Assembly: GCF_034377145.1 (NCBI RefSeq)
Contig: NZ_CP139707.1
Location: forward strand, 3,448,772-3,512,771
Source of the DNA: Sulfitobacter sp. OXR-159
GTDB taxonomy: Bacteria > Pseudomonadota > Alphaproteobacteria > Rhodobacterales > Rhodobacteraceae
DNA: 64,000 bases
Direction: 5' to 3'
Each line of letters starts with the position of its first letter. Positions within the stretch are counted from its first letter, which is position 1. The notes beneath the pieces were generated by a model, which saw nothing but the letters and a program-made list of their open reading frames with translations, ran no database searches and had not been told where the DNA came from. This document shows positions 55,795 to 64,000 of this stretch, piece after piece. Made by a program: the position numbers and the translations under genes.

Positions 55795-56978
55795 TCAATC
55801 ACCCCACATGCCTTGCCAGCCACTTCAAAGGCTTTCAGCGCCCGGTCCAGCTGCTCGCGCGTTAAGGCTGCGTTCATCTGAGTGCGAATGCGGGCCTGCC
55901 CGCGCGGCACCACCGGGAAGAAGAAGCCGGAGACATAGACCCCCTCTTCAAACAGTTTCGCCGCCATGTCCTGCGCCAGTTGCGCCTCGCCCAGCATGAC
56001 GGGCACGATGGGATGCTCGCCGGGCAGCAGGTCAAAGCCCAGCTTCTCCAGCCCCGCACGCCAGTAAGCTGTGTTTTCGAACAACTGCGCGCGTAGATCA
56101 TCGCCTTGCTCCACCAGTTCCAGCGCCCGCATCCCTGCCATGACAATCGACGAGGGCAGCGAATTGGAAAACAGATAGGGCCGCGCGCGCTGGCGCAGAA
56201 GGTCGATCACCGCCTGCGGCCCGGCGATATAGCCGCCAATCGCCCCGCCAAGCGCCTTGCCCAACGTGCCGGTCACGATGTCGACCTTGACCCCGTGATG
56301 CGCCGGGGTGCCTGCACCTTTCGGCCCCATGAAGCCGGTGGAATGGCAATCGTCGACCATCACCAGCGCCTCATATTTCTCGGCCAGTGCGGTGATCTCG
56401 GGCAGCTTCGCCAGATAGCCGTCCATGGAGAAAACCCCGTCGGTGGCGATCATGATGAACCGCGCGCCATCCTCGCGGGCCTGTTTCAGCTTGGCCTCGA
56501 GATCTTCCATGTCGCTGTTGGCATAGCGGTAGCGTTTCGCCTTGCACAGACGAATGCCGTCGATGATCGAGGCATGGTTCAGCGCGTCTGAAATCACCGC
56601 GTCCTCCGGCCCCAGCAGCGGCTCGAACAGCCCGCCGTTGGCGTCGAAACAGGCGGCGAAGAGGATCGAATCGTCATGCCCGAGAAAGCCCGCCAGCTTC
56701 TGCTCCAACTCGCGGTGGATGTCCTGCGTGCCGCAGATAAAGCGGACCGAGGCCATGCCGAATCCTTTCTCGTCCATCGCCTCTTTGGCGGTGGCGATCA
56801 ACTCGGGATGATCGGCGAGGCCGAGATAGTTGTTGGCGCAGAGGTTGATGACCTCGCGGTCACCCACCGCGATCTCACCGCCCTGCGGGGTGGTGATAAG
56901 CCGCTCGCGCTTCATCATGCCCTCGGCGTCGATCTCGGCTAGGGTGTCGGTGACATGGGATAGAAATGCTTGGGTCAT
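55791..56978 (-). CDS. kbl: 2-amino-3-ketobutyrate CoA ligase (glycine C-acetyltransferase)
   Basis: A 395-residue PLP enzyme of the alpha-oxoamine synthase family that splits 2-amino-3-ketobutyrate with CoA to glycine and acetyl-CoA. The PLP lysine is Lys241 in [12 protein letters not shown]; other marks are [12 protein letters not shown] and [14 protein letters not shown]. The promoter region carries two palindromic elements next to the XRE-cupin regulator gene that precedes it. It is translationally coupled to tdh. Confidence 0.95.
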
Positions 56979-57017
56979 GAGGCTCTCCTTTTCAGGGAGC
57001 GTCTACCATAACGGAAG

Positions 57018-57074
57018 CTATTCCGGAATAGAGGATTTCTTGAATAGCGGATTTTTTCCGATATACCGGATATC
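57018..57074. promoter_or_regulatory. Palindromic elements in front of kbl, candidate XRE-cupin operators
   Basis: CTATTCCGGAATAG (57018-57031) is a perfect 14-base palindrome 39 bases before the kbl start. A second inverted repeat GATAT-ACCGG-ATATC (57060-57074) overlaps the end of the regulator gene. Both centre on a CCGG core flanked by AT. They are likely sites for the neighbouring XRE-cupin protein. Confidence 0.66.
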
Positions 57075-57639
57075 AGACGTCCTGCACGACCAAGAAGGCC
57101 CGTACCGGTCCCGCCGTGGCGCGGATGGCGTGGGGTACATCGGCAGCATAACGGGCGGTGTCTCCGGCCTGCAATTGCTCGGTCCCCGCGCCGCTTGTGA
57201 CCTCGACAGCACCTTCAAAGACGCTCAGATGCTCACGGGCACCACGGGTATGCGGGGCGCTGTCCAACATGCCGCCCTCGGCGATGAGCAGTTCATACAC
57301 CTCATGATGCCCGGCTTCTTCGGGCGGAGATAGGATGCGGATGCGACAGCCGGAGCCAAGATTGTTGATCGTCGGCACCGCAGCACTGCGCAGCACTTCG
57401 ATCTGCGCTTCGGTTGGCGCGCCATCTAAAAGCCCCGCGAAATCCACCTGCAAGGCCCGGGTCAGGTTCCACAGCGTGGCGATGGTCGGGCTCGATTCCC
57501 CGCGCTCAATCTGGCTCACCATAGAGCGTGACACGCCCGAAAGCTTGGCCACGGCATCAAGCGAAAGCCCCTGCCCCTGTCGCGCCGCTTTCAAGCGGGC
57601 GGGCAGTTGCGTCAGGATCTTGTCATTATTTTCCGTCAT
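57073..57639 (-). CDS. XRE-cupin regulator of the threonine dehydrogenase operon
   Basis: A 188-residue regulator with an HTH (about 12-70: LSLDAVAKLSGVSRSMVSQIERGESSP) and a C-terminal cupin (about 110-188: HTRGAREHLSVFEGAVEV, AGDTARYAADVPHAI). The true start is the ATG at 57639; the frame is open far upstream into the thiolase region but that is antisense shadow. It lies directly upstream of kbl-tdh on the same strand, 94 bases away, which points to control of threonine catabolism. It is divergent from the thiolase gene. Confidence 0.88.
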   Translation of the reverse strand: MTENNDKILTQLPARLKAARQGQGLSLDAVAKLSGVSRSMVSQIERGESSPTIATLWNLTRALQVDFAGLLDGAPTEAQIEVLRSAAVPTINNLGSGCRIRILSPPEEAGHHEVYELLIAEGGMLDSAPHTRGAREHLSVFEGAVEVTSGAGTEQLQAGDTARYAADVPHAIRATAGPVRAFLVVQDV

Positions 57640-57754
57640 GGCGGATATGTCGCGCGGCGCACTGCCCCTGTCAAGCGGCGCTTTGACGGGACGTTTCGCC
57701 TGACAGCGGGTCATCTCCGCCCCATAGTACCGCCAACGGATAGAGGAGAGCTTC

Positions 57755-58936
57755 ATGTCAAACGATATCGTCATCTTGGGCGGTGCACGCACTGCCATCG
57801 GCACTTTCGGCGGCAGCCTTGCCGCGACCCCGCCAACCACCTTGGGCAGCACCGTGGCCCGCGCCGCGATGGAGCGGGCTGGCGTTGACCCGGCGCAGAT
57901 CGGCCATGTGGTGTTTGGCACCGTCATCAACACCGAGCCGCGCGACATGTACCTCAGCCGCGTCGCCGCGCGCGATGCGGGCGTGCCGGATGAAGTGCCC
58001 GCGATGAACGTGAACCGCCTGTGCGGTTCGGGCGTGCAAGCGCTGGTCTCGGCGACCCAAAGCCTGATGCTGGGCGATGCGGATTTCGCCCTTGCTGGCG
58101 GGGCCGAGAGCATGTCGCGCGCACCTTACATTCTGCCCGATGCCCGCTGGGGCCAGAAAATGGGCGATGTTCGCAGCCTCGACATGCTTTTGGGCACGCT
58201 GAACTGCCCCTTCGGCACCGGCCACATGGGGGTCACGGCCGAGAATGTCGCGGATGAACATACCATCTCCCGCGAGGAGATGGACGCCTTTGCCCTGCAA
58301 AGCCAAGAGCGTGCAGCAGCGGCCATCGCGGCGGGGCATTTCAAGGATCAAATCGTGCCGGTCGACGTAAAGGTCAAGCGCGACATGGTGCCCTTTGACA
58401 CCGATGAACACCCCAAGGCCACCACGGCCGAGGCACTGGCCGGGCTGCGCCCCGTATTCCAGAAGGACGGGCGCGTCACGGCGGGCAATGCCAGCGGTAT
58501 CAACGACGGTGCCGCGGCGCTGGTGCTGGCCCGCGCCGGGGCAGCCGAGGCCGCCGGGCTGGCGCCCCGTGCGCGCATCCTTGGCTACGCCCATGCCGGT
58601 GTGCGGCCCGAAGTCATGGGCATCGGCCCGGTTCCCGCCGTCCGCCGCCTGCTGGAGCGCACCGGCCTGAAGGCCGATGATTTCGATGTGATCGAAAGCA
58701 ACGAGGCATTTGCCAGCCAAGCGCTGGCGGTGAGCAAGGAGTTGGGATTCGACCCGGCGAAAGTGAACCCCAACGGCGGGGCCATCGCCCTTGGCCATCC
58801 GGTCGGCGCGACGGGGGCGATCATCACCGTGAAGGCGCTTTATGAGCTGGAGCGGATCGGCGGCAAGCGCGCGTTGATCACCATGTGCATCGGCGGGGGG
58901 CAAGGCATCGCCATGGCCATCGAACGTATCGCCTGA
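57755..58936 (+). CDS. Acetyl-CoA C-acyltransferase (thiolase, BktB/PhaA-like)
   Basis: A 393-residue thiolase. The acyl-accepting Cys90 is in NRLCGSG, the catalytic His in GGAIALGHPVGATG and the second Cys in TMCIGGGQG, all intact. This length and the early PRDMYLSRVAARDAGV segment fit biosynthetic/beta-ketothiolases that condense acetyl-CoA with short acyl-CoA or cleave acetoacetyl-CoA. No phaB or other partner gene is adjacent. The ATG at 57755 has GAGGAGAG upstream. Confidence 0.91.
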   Translation: MSNDIVILGGARTAIGTFGGSLAATPPTTLGSTVARAAMERAGVDPAQIGHVVFGTVINTEPRDMYLSRVAARDAGVPDEVPAMNVNRLCGSGVQALVSATQSLMLGDADFALAGGAESMSRAPYILPDARWGQKMGDVRSLDMLLGTLNCPFGTGHMGVTAENVADEHTISREEMDAFALQSQERAAAAIAAGHFKDQIVPVDVKVKRDMVPFDTDEHPKATTAEALAGLRPVFQKDGRVTAGNASGINDGAAALVLARAGAAEAAGLAPRARILGYAHAGVRPEVMGIGPVPAVRRLLERTGLKADDFDVIESNEAFASQALAVSKELGFDPAKVNPNGGAIALGHPVGATGAIITVKALYELERIGGKRALITMCIGGGQGIAMAIERIA

Positions 58937-58941
58937 ATGCG

Positions 58942-58960
58942 GGGGGCCTCCGCGGCCCCC
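58942..58960. terminator. Hairpin between convergent thiolase and ubiB genes
   Basis: GGGGGCC and GGCCCCC form a perfect 7-bp stem around TCCGC, in the 28-base gap between the two stop codons. It lacks a U tract but is the only structure available to end either transcript. Confidence 0.6.
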
Positions 58961-58964
58961 TGCC

Positions 58965-60497
58965 CTAAAGCAGCGCGCCGATCAGGGCGATTGTGGTGGC
59001 CCCGGCAATGCCGGACATCACCGCAGTCGCCGCGATGTAGCGCCAGAACCGCGGGCGGCGCTCGGGCTGCTCCTCGGCCTGACGGTTCAGCGCCTGTTCG
59101 ACCAACCCCGGCAAACGCGGACCAAAGCGGGCCATGACCATCGCCGTGTCGCGCAGATCAGAAACGATCGCGCGCGGCCCTAGCGACTTGGTGATGTAAT
59201 CGGTCACAATCGGGCTCGCGACTTCCCAGATGTTGATATGCGGGTTGAGCGAGCGGGCCACGCCCTCAACCACGACCATCGTGCGTTGCAGCAAGATCAG
59301 CTCGGTCCGGGTTTCCATGCCGAAACGCTCAGTCACTTCAAAGAGGTAGGTCAGCAGCCGCGCCATGGAAATGCGGGTGGCATCCATGCCGAAAATCGGC
59401 TCGCCCACCGCGCGCAGGGCGCGGGCGAATTCATCGACATCCTTGTCGGCAGGCACGTAACCCGCCTCAAAATGCACCTTGGCCACGCGCTCGTAATCGC
59501 GGCGGATAAAGCCATAGAGGATCTCGGCATAGACGCGGCGGGTATAGCTGTCGATATGGCCCATGATGCCGAAGTCATAAGCGATGATATCGCCATTGGC
59601 CGCGACCTTGAGGTTGCCTTGGTGCATGTCGGCGTGGAAATAGCCGTCGCGCAGGGCGTGTTGCAAAAAGAGTTGCAGCACCCGTTCCGACAGCGCCACA
59701 CGGTCGTGTCCGGCGGCATCGAGTGCCGCGTTGTCGCCCAGCGGCAGGCCATCGGCCCAGCCCAGCGTCATCACGCGGCGACCCGAATAATTCCACTTGA
59801 TCTCAGGCAGTTGAAATCCGGTGTCATCTTTGGTGTTGGCGGCAAACTCCGACGCGGCGGAGCTTTCCAGCCGCAGGTCCAACTCCCCCCGCACAACGCC
59901 GTCGAAATGCTCGATCACCTCCATCGGGCGCAATCGGCGCGATCCGGGAGAGAAGATTTCGGCCATGCGGGCGGCAAGATAGAAAGCGTCGATGTCCTTG
60001 CGGAAGGCTTTTTCGATGCCGGGGCGCAGGACTTTGACGGCGACCTCTTCACCGGTCTCGGCCAGCTGCGCGTGATGCACCTGCGCGATGGAGGCCGCGG
60101 CGACGGGCTCGCTGAACTCGGAAAAGATCGCGCTGACCGGCTCACCCAACTCCTGCTCGACCGCCCTGCGGGCCAGCGCCGTGTCAAAAGGCGGCAGCTT
60201 GTCTTGCAGCACGCGCAGTTGCACAGCCAGATCATCGCCCACCACGTCAGGCCGGGTCGACAGCACCTGACCAAATTTGATGTAGGCCGGGCCAAGCGCC
60301 GTGAGCGCGCGGGTGGCGGGCGGCATGGTCGGGTCGCCCTTGTAGCCCAGCCATTTGAACGGCAGGCCAAGCGCGCGGGCCACGAAACGCAGCGCCGGGG
60401 AAGCATCGAAAGCATCCAGCACCACATTCATCGCGCCCGCGCGTTCCAGCGTCGCGCCGGTGCGGATCAACCGCCAGATGTTGTGCGGACCGCGCAT
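58965..60497 (-). CDS. ubiB: UbiB, ABC1/ADCK-family kinase-like protein for ubiquinone synthesis
   Basis: A 510-residue atypical kinase-fold protein required for ubiquinone production. The KxGQ signature is in YIKFGQVLSTRPD, followed by QVHHAQL and VAVKVLRPGIEKAF; the catalytic-loop region is FHADMHQGNL and the metal-binding segment is YDFGIMG. The C-terminus has hydrophobic membrane segments (YIAATAVMSGIAGATTIALIGALL region). It shares its first base with the last base of ubiE and follows it in the operon. Confidence 0.94.
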   Translation of the reverse strand: MRGPHNIWRLIRTGATLERAGAMNVVLDAFDASPALRFVARALGLPFKWLGYKGDPTMPPATRALTALGPAYIKFGQVLSTRPDVVGDDLAVQLRVLQDKLPPFDTALARRAVEQELGEPVSAIFSEFSEPVAAASIAQVHHAQLAETGEEVAVKVLRPGIEKAFRKDIDAFYLAARMAEIFSPGSRRLRPMEVIEHFDGVVRGELDLRLESSAASEFAANTKDDTGFQLPEIKWNYSGRRVMTLGWADGLPLGDNAALDAAGHDRVALSERVLQLFLQHALRDGYFHADMHQGNLKVAANGDIIAYDFGIMGHIDSYTRRVYAEILYGFIRRDYERVAKVHFEAGYVPADKDVDEFARALRAVGEPIFGMDATRISMARLLTYLFEVTERFGMETRTELILLQRTMVVVEGVARSLNPHINIWEVASPIVTDYITKSLGPRAIVSDLRDTAMVMARFGPRLPGLVEQALNRQAEEQPERRPRFWRYIAATAVMSGIAGATTIALIGALL

Positions 60498-61249
60498 CAG
60501 AGTTTCCAGCCCGAATGCAGCGCCGCGATCCCCATGGTCAGGTTGCGGTATTTGGCCTGACCGAAACCAGCCGTGCGTACCATCGACAAGAAGGTCTCTT
60601 GATCGGGGAAGTTACGGATGGATTCGACCAGATACTGATAGCTGTCGCGGTCCCCTGCGATGGCTTGGCCCATGCGCGGGATCACGTTGAAACTGTAGAG
60701 GTCGTAGGCTTTTTGCATCGCCGGGTTGGGCAGCTGGCTGAACTCCAACACCATCAGGCGGCCACCGGGGCGCAGCACGCGGTACGCTTCGTTCAGCGCC
60801 TCTTGGGGGCGGGTCACGTTCCGGATGCCAAAGCTGATCGTGTAGACATCAAAGGTATTATCGGGGAACGGCAGCGCCATGGCGTCGCCCACCACCCAGT
60901 CGAGACTGCCGGTCAGGCTGTCGGCCTCGGCGCGTTTGCGGCCTTCGACCAACATCGGCTCGGTGAGGTCGAGCACCGTGGCATGACCGTGGCCCGCGCG
61001 GCCCAGAAACTTGAACGACACATCGCCCGTGCCACCCGCCACATCCAGCAACTTCTGACCGGGGCGCGGGGCGAGCCAATCCATCATCGCTTCTTTCCAG
61101 ACGCGGTGGATGCCCATGCTCATCACATCGTTCATGATGTCGTATTTGCTGGCGACGGAGTTGAACACACCCTGCACGCGACCTGCTTTTTCATGCTCGG
61201 GTACGGTCTCGAACCCGAAATGGGTGGTTTTGTCGGCGTCCTGGGTCAT
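60497..61249 (-). CDS. ubiE: Ubiquinone/menaquinone C-methyltransferase
   Basis: A 250-residue SAM-dependent methyltransferase acting on demethoxyquinol in ubiquinone synthesis. Family blocks are [17 protein letters not shown], the SAM motif [31 protein letters not shown] and [16 protein letters not shown]. The start lies about 100 bases from the divergent mutM start. ubiE-ubiB next to mutM and dnaA is a common order in this family. Confidence 0.96.
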   Translation of the reverse strand: MTQDADKTTHFGFETVPEHEKAGRVQGVFNSVASKYDIMNDVMSMGIHRVWKEAMMDWLAPRPGQKLLDVAGGTGDVSFKFLGRAGHGHATVLDLTEPMLVEGRKRAEADSLTGSLDWVVGDAMALPFPDNTFDVYTISFGIRNVTRPQEALNEAYRVLRPGGRLMVLEFSQLPNPAMQKAYDLYSFNVIPRMGQAIAGDRDSYQYLVESIRNFPDQETFLSMVRTAGFGQAKYRNLTMGIAALHSGWKL

Positions 61250-61349
61250 CTGCTCTTGCGATCCTCTGGTTCAGTCCCTTGTTATAGGGTGCCGTAGGCT
61301 GGGGACAATGCGTGCCTTTTGTCACAGGCAAGCCAGAGGGGAAACCGAG

Positions 61350-62201
61350 ATGCCGGAACTGCCAGAGGTCGAAACCGTCCGCCGAGGGCTGGCCCCCGCG
61401 ATGGAGGGCCAAGTGATCGCCCGGGCCGAGGTCAACCGCCCCGACCTGCGCTGGCCCTTCCCCGAGCGCATGGCTGAGCGGTTGACCGGGCAGCGCGTCG
61501 GCCTGCTGCGGCGGCGGTCGAAATACATCCTCGCCGATCTGGCGAGTGGGGAATCGCTGCTGGTGCATCTGGGCATGTCTGGGCGGATGCTGGTCTCGGG
61601 CGACCCGTTGGGACAGTTTCAGCACAACCACCCCGCCCCGGAGAAACATGACCACGTCGTGTTGCATATGGGTAACGGTGCGCGGATCACCTTTAACGAC
61701 CCCCGCCGTTTCGGCGCGATGGATCTGATGCCCACCGCCGGGGCCGAGACGCATAAACTGCTGGCTTCGCTCGGGCCGGAACCCTTGGGCAATGACTTTC
61801 ACGAAGCGCATCTGGTGGCGAAGCTTAAGGGGCGCAATACACCGATCAAATCCGCCTTGCTCGACCAGCGGATCGTGGCAGGTTTGGGAAATATCTACGT
61901 CTGCGAAGCACTTTACCGCGCAGGGATTCACCCCGCCCGCAAGGCCGGGCGCATCTCGACCACGCGGATCGCCGGGCTGGTGCCGATCATCCGCGAGGTG
62001 CTGGCCGATGCGATCGAAGCGGGGGGATCCTCGCTCAAGGACTTCCGGCAGGCGGACGGCGAATTGGGCTATTTCCAGCACAGCTTCGATGTCTACGGAC
62101 GAGAGGGGCAACCCTGCCGCCGACCGGGCTGCGACGGCACCATCGGGCGCATCGTACAAAGCGGGCGGTCTTCCTTCTATTGCCCCCGTTGCCAAAGATA
62201 A
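61350..62201 (+). CDS. mutM: Formamidopyrimidine-DNA glycosylase
   Basis: A 283-residue bifunctional DNA glycosylase/AP lyase that removes 8-oxoguanine and FapyG. The N-terminus is [10 protein letters not shown] with catalytic Pro2 and Glu3; the C-terminal zinc finger has four Cys (CRRPGCDG and FYCPRCQR). The frame is open upstream to 61110 but this ATG is fixed by the catalytic Pro2. Confidence 0.97.
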   Translation: MPELPEVETVRRGLAPAMEGQVIARAEVNRPDLRWPFPERMAERLTGQRVGLLRRRSKYILADLASGESLLVHLGMSGRMLVSGDPLGQFQHNHPAPEKHDHVVLHMGNGARITFNDPRRFGAMDLMPTAGAETHKLLASLGPEPLGNDFHEAHLVAKLKGRNTPIKSALLDQRIVAGLGNIYVCEALYRAGIHPARKAGRISTTRIAGLVPIIREVLADAIEAGGSSLKDFRQADGELGYFQHSFDVYGREGQPCRRPGCDGTIGRIVQSGRSSFYCPRCQR

Positions 62202-62265
62202 CTTGAAACATGGTTGCCGCGTGGTATGCACATTCCCCTGAGCGCAACAACAAAGAGCATTCTTG

Positions 62266-63042
62266 ATGGCTTACGAAACGATCACCGTGGACGTGGACAA
62301 CCATGTAGCCCTGATCACCCTCAACCGCCCGGATGCGCTCAATGCGCTCAACGACGCGTTGCTGGGTGAATTGGCCAAAGCGCTGAAAGGCGCGCAGGAA
62401 AACGACAAGGTGCGCTGCATCGTCATCACCGGGTCGGAAAAGGCATTCGCGGCCGGGGCCGATATCGCAATGATGCGCGATCAAAGCTTTGTCGACGTCT
62501 TCATGGGCGATCTCTTCACCCCCGAAACAGATCAGATTCTGCGCGTGCGTAAGCCGATCATCGCAGCCGTGTCGGGCTATGCCTTGGGCGGTGGCTGCGA
62601 ATTGGCGATGATGTGCGATTTCATCATCTGTTCGGAAAGCGCCAAGTTCGGCCAGCCTGAGATCAACCTTGGTGTCGTGGCAGGCATCGGCGGCACCCAG
62701 CGTCTGACGCGCCTTGTGGGCAAGTCCAAAGCGATGGACATGAACCTAACGGGCCGCTTCATGGATGCCGAAGAAGCCGAACGCTCGGGCCTTGTGTCGC
62801 GCGTTGTGCCGGTCAAAAAGCTGATGGAAGAAGCCATGGCCGCCGCTGGCAAGATCGCCGAGAAATCGATGATCTCGGCCACCGTGGTCAAGGAATGCGT
62901 GAACCGCGCCTATGAGGTGCCGCTGAGCGAAGGCCTGTTGTTCGAGCGCCGCATGTTCCATTCGCTGTTCAACACCGAAGACCAGAAAGAAGGCATGTCG
63001 GCCTTTCTTGAAAAGCGCGAAGCGCAGTTCCGCGACAAATAA
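62266..63042 (+). CDS. Enoyl-CoA hydratase/isomerase
   Basis: A 258-residue crotonase-fold enzyme that hydrates trans-2-enoyl-CoA in fatty acid or short-chain acyl-CoA oxidation. The oxyanion hole blocks are [10 protein letters not shown] and [17 protein letters not shown], and both catalytic Glu positions are present ([20 protein letters not shown]). The ATG at 62266 is preferred over an in-frame TTG at 62263. Its place between mutM and rpsT is conserved in Rhodobacteraceae. Confidence 0.93.
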   Translation: MAYETITVDVDNHVALITLNRPDALNALNDALLGELAKALKGAQENDKVRCIVITGSEKAFAAGADIAMMRDQSFVDVFMGDLFTPETDQILRVRKPIIAAVSGYALGGGCELAMMCDFIICSESAKFGQPEINLGVVAGIGGTQRLTRLVGKSKAMDMNLTGRFMDAEEAERSGLVSRVVPVKKLMEEAMAAAGKIAEKSMISATVVKECVNRAYEVPLSEGLLFERRMFHSLFNTEDQKEGMSAFLEKREAQFRDK

Positions 63043-63216
63043 GCGATTCTATGGGCGCGGCTTGCATTGCCGCGCCTGCTGTCTTATAGGCAGCCCCAAT
63101 ACATGCGCGTGCAGCCCGCTCTGGCTAGAATCACCTGCCCTTTTGGGGCCCGGATTTCCGGTAGGGTTGGCGTCACGCATTGCTACGCAACAAAATGAAC
63201 CCGAAGGCTGATACTC

Positions 63217-63480
63217 ATGGCAAACACAACACAATCCGCAAAGCGCGCACGTCAAAACGAGAAACGTTTTGCGATCAACAAAGCCCGCCGTTCGCGCATC
63301 CGCACCTACCTGCGCAAAGTCGAAGAGGCGATCACCTCCGGTGATAAAGAAGCCGCAACCGCCGCTTTGAAAGCCGCCCAGCCCGAGCTGATGCGCGGCG
63401 TCACCAAAGGCGTTTTCCACAAAAACACCGCTTCGCGCAAAATGTCGCGTCTGGCCGCACGGGTCAAAGCACTGGGTTAA
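63217..63480 (+). CDS. rpsT: 30S ribosomal protein S20
   Basis: An 87-residue, strongly basic, all-helical primary 16S-binding protein. The N-terminal [17 protein letters not shown] and the C-terminal [22 protein letters not shown] are family hallmarks. GAAGG precedes the ATG. It is preceded by 174 bases without a gene and followed by a strong terminator. Confidence 0.97.
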   Translation: MANTTQSAKRARQNEKRFAINKARRSRIRTYLRKVEEAITSGDKEAATAALKAAQPELMRGVTKGVFHKNTASRKMSRLAARVKALG

Positions 63481-63514
63481 TCCGGCTCCACAGCCAACCC
63501 TTTGAAAGACAATA

Positions 63515-63539
63515 GGCGCCGCATTGCGGCGCCTTTTTT
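63515..63539 (+). terminator. Terminator of rpsT
   Basis: GGCGCCGC and GCGGCGCC form a perfect 8-bp stem with a 3-base loop and a run of six T, 34 bases after the rpsT stop. Classic intrinsic terminator. Confidence 0.94.
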
Positions 63540-63540
63540 C

Positions 63541-64000
63541 GTGCGGGTGCAGCGAAAAAAACACGCCAGAGATTCTTTTCAGGCAATCTCTGAGTCAAGA
63601 TGGAAGATATGTTGAAGCGGACCGGAAACACTTGCTACCAAAGGTCCAGCGATTCATTTCGCTTGGGGGGACAGGCCCTGAACAAGGTGTCAGCCGACTG
63701 GCAGAATGCCAAGTTTAGGGGGGTGCAAGTGACCGTGTAAAAACGGCCCCGCGCACTGTCGTGAATGCTGCTGCCAGCACGTTTACCCTGTCGATGAGAA
63801 CACGAACGGTTCGTTCAGCGCCTCTTGCGCCGGTTTACGGCGCATCAGGCTTATGGGCTTGCCATTCTTTTAAAGTCCGAAGGACACAGGTCGGTCATCC
63901 GCGTGGGACCGGGTGGATGACCTGTTGCCGGGTGAAACAATATTGAGGGCCGGGATCCACTCGGCCTCTGTGCGAAAAGCAAAGCGGGACGTAAGGCACG
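63541..64000. other. Non-coding region after rpsT, probably leading to dnaA
   Basis: No credible gene is seen; the small open frames have poor codon composition. Two inverted repeats stand out: CAGAGATT/AATCTCTG (63567-63592) and GGTCATCC/GGATGACC (63893-63922). I see no good match to the DnaA box TTATCCACA. In many Rhodobacteraceae rpsT is followed by dnaA on the same strand, so this is probably the long dnaA leader, but that gene would start beyond the window. Confidence 0.55.

Noticed and set aside
57640..58113. Upstream extension of the XRE-cupin frame to 58113
   Set aside because: It runs antisense through the thiolase gene; the HTH protein begins naturally at the ATG at 57639.
63524..63718. 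64-codon frame after rpsT
   Set aside because: It starts inside the rpsT terminator, has no ribosome site and no recognisable sequence.

Overview
The window looks like a chromosomal segment of a marine Roseobacter-group alphaproteobacterium (Rhodobacteraceae; a Sulfitobacter- or Ruegeria-like strain). This is inferred from high GC, the ectoine uptake and degradation gene set with an EnuR-type MocR regulator, a MarR-ectABC-ask biosynthesis operon, an invasion-associated-locus-B protein, and the mutM / enoyl-CoA hydratase / rpsT order that usually precedes dnaA in this family. No mobile elements, CRISPR arrays, tRNA or rRNA genes were seen; it reads as stable core and niche-adaptive chromosome.

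Layout. 0-8.6 kb holds housekeeping genes: a 3'-truncated rnr, a DUF2064 transferase, dapE, a small unknown protein, a GlsB/YeaQ membrane protein, dapD, a LOG-family hydrolase, a nitronate monooxygenase and a GMC oxidoreductase. 8.9-15.7 kb is a five-gene signalling island: a CHASE-PAS hybrid kinase, a second PAS kinase, a lone receiver, an Hpt protein and a receiver fused to a degenerate GGDEF domain. 15.9-27.6 kb is the ectoine catabolic region. A leftward arm carries asnC/doeX, ssd/doeC and atf/doeD. A rightward arm carries enuR, uehABC (TRAP transporter), usp, eutA, eutD/doeA and eutE/doeB. The eutB and eutC genes of the reference cluster are absent. 27.6-34.9 kb is a dppA-M24 peptidase-dppBCDF dipeptide uptake operon with an XRE-cupin regulator. 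35.0-40.9 kb is a second peptide-type ABC operon ending in a metallophosphoesterase gene. A DauA-like D-amino-acid dehydrogenase is divergent from it, followed by rlmN. 43.5-48.0 kb is the ectoine biosynthesis locus (MarR/EctR, ectA, ectB, ectC, ask_ect; no ectD). 48.3-54.7 kb has an IalB protein, an asparaginase, serB, a candidate serC leader RNA, serC-serA and a PPP-family phosphatase. 54.8-57.6 kb is the threonine catabolic operon (XRE-cupin regulator, kbl, tdh). 57.8-63.5 kb has a thiolase, ubiB, ubiE, mutM, an enoyl-CoA hydratase and rpsT. The last 460 bases are non-coding and probably lead towards dnaA.

How the genes work together. Ectoine can be made from aspartate (Ask, EctB, EctA, EctC) and also imported and degraded back to aspartate (UehABC, EutD, EutE, DoeD, DoeC). 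Both routes lie within about 30 kb but under different regulators, each with a recognisable repeat motif in its promoter region. Two peptide importers, a peptidase, a D-amino-acid dehydrogenase, an asparaginase and the Kbl/Tdh pathway add nitrogen scavenging capacity. The most useful leads are the candidate EnuR and EctR operators, the reduced eut cluster that matches the missing ectD, and the phosphorelay island with a degenerate-GGDEF output protein.
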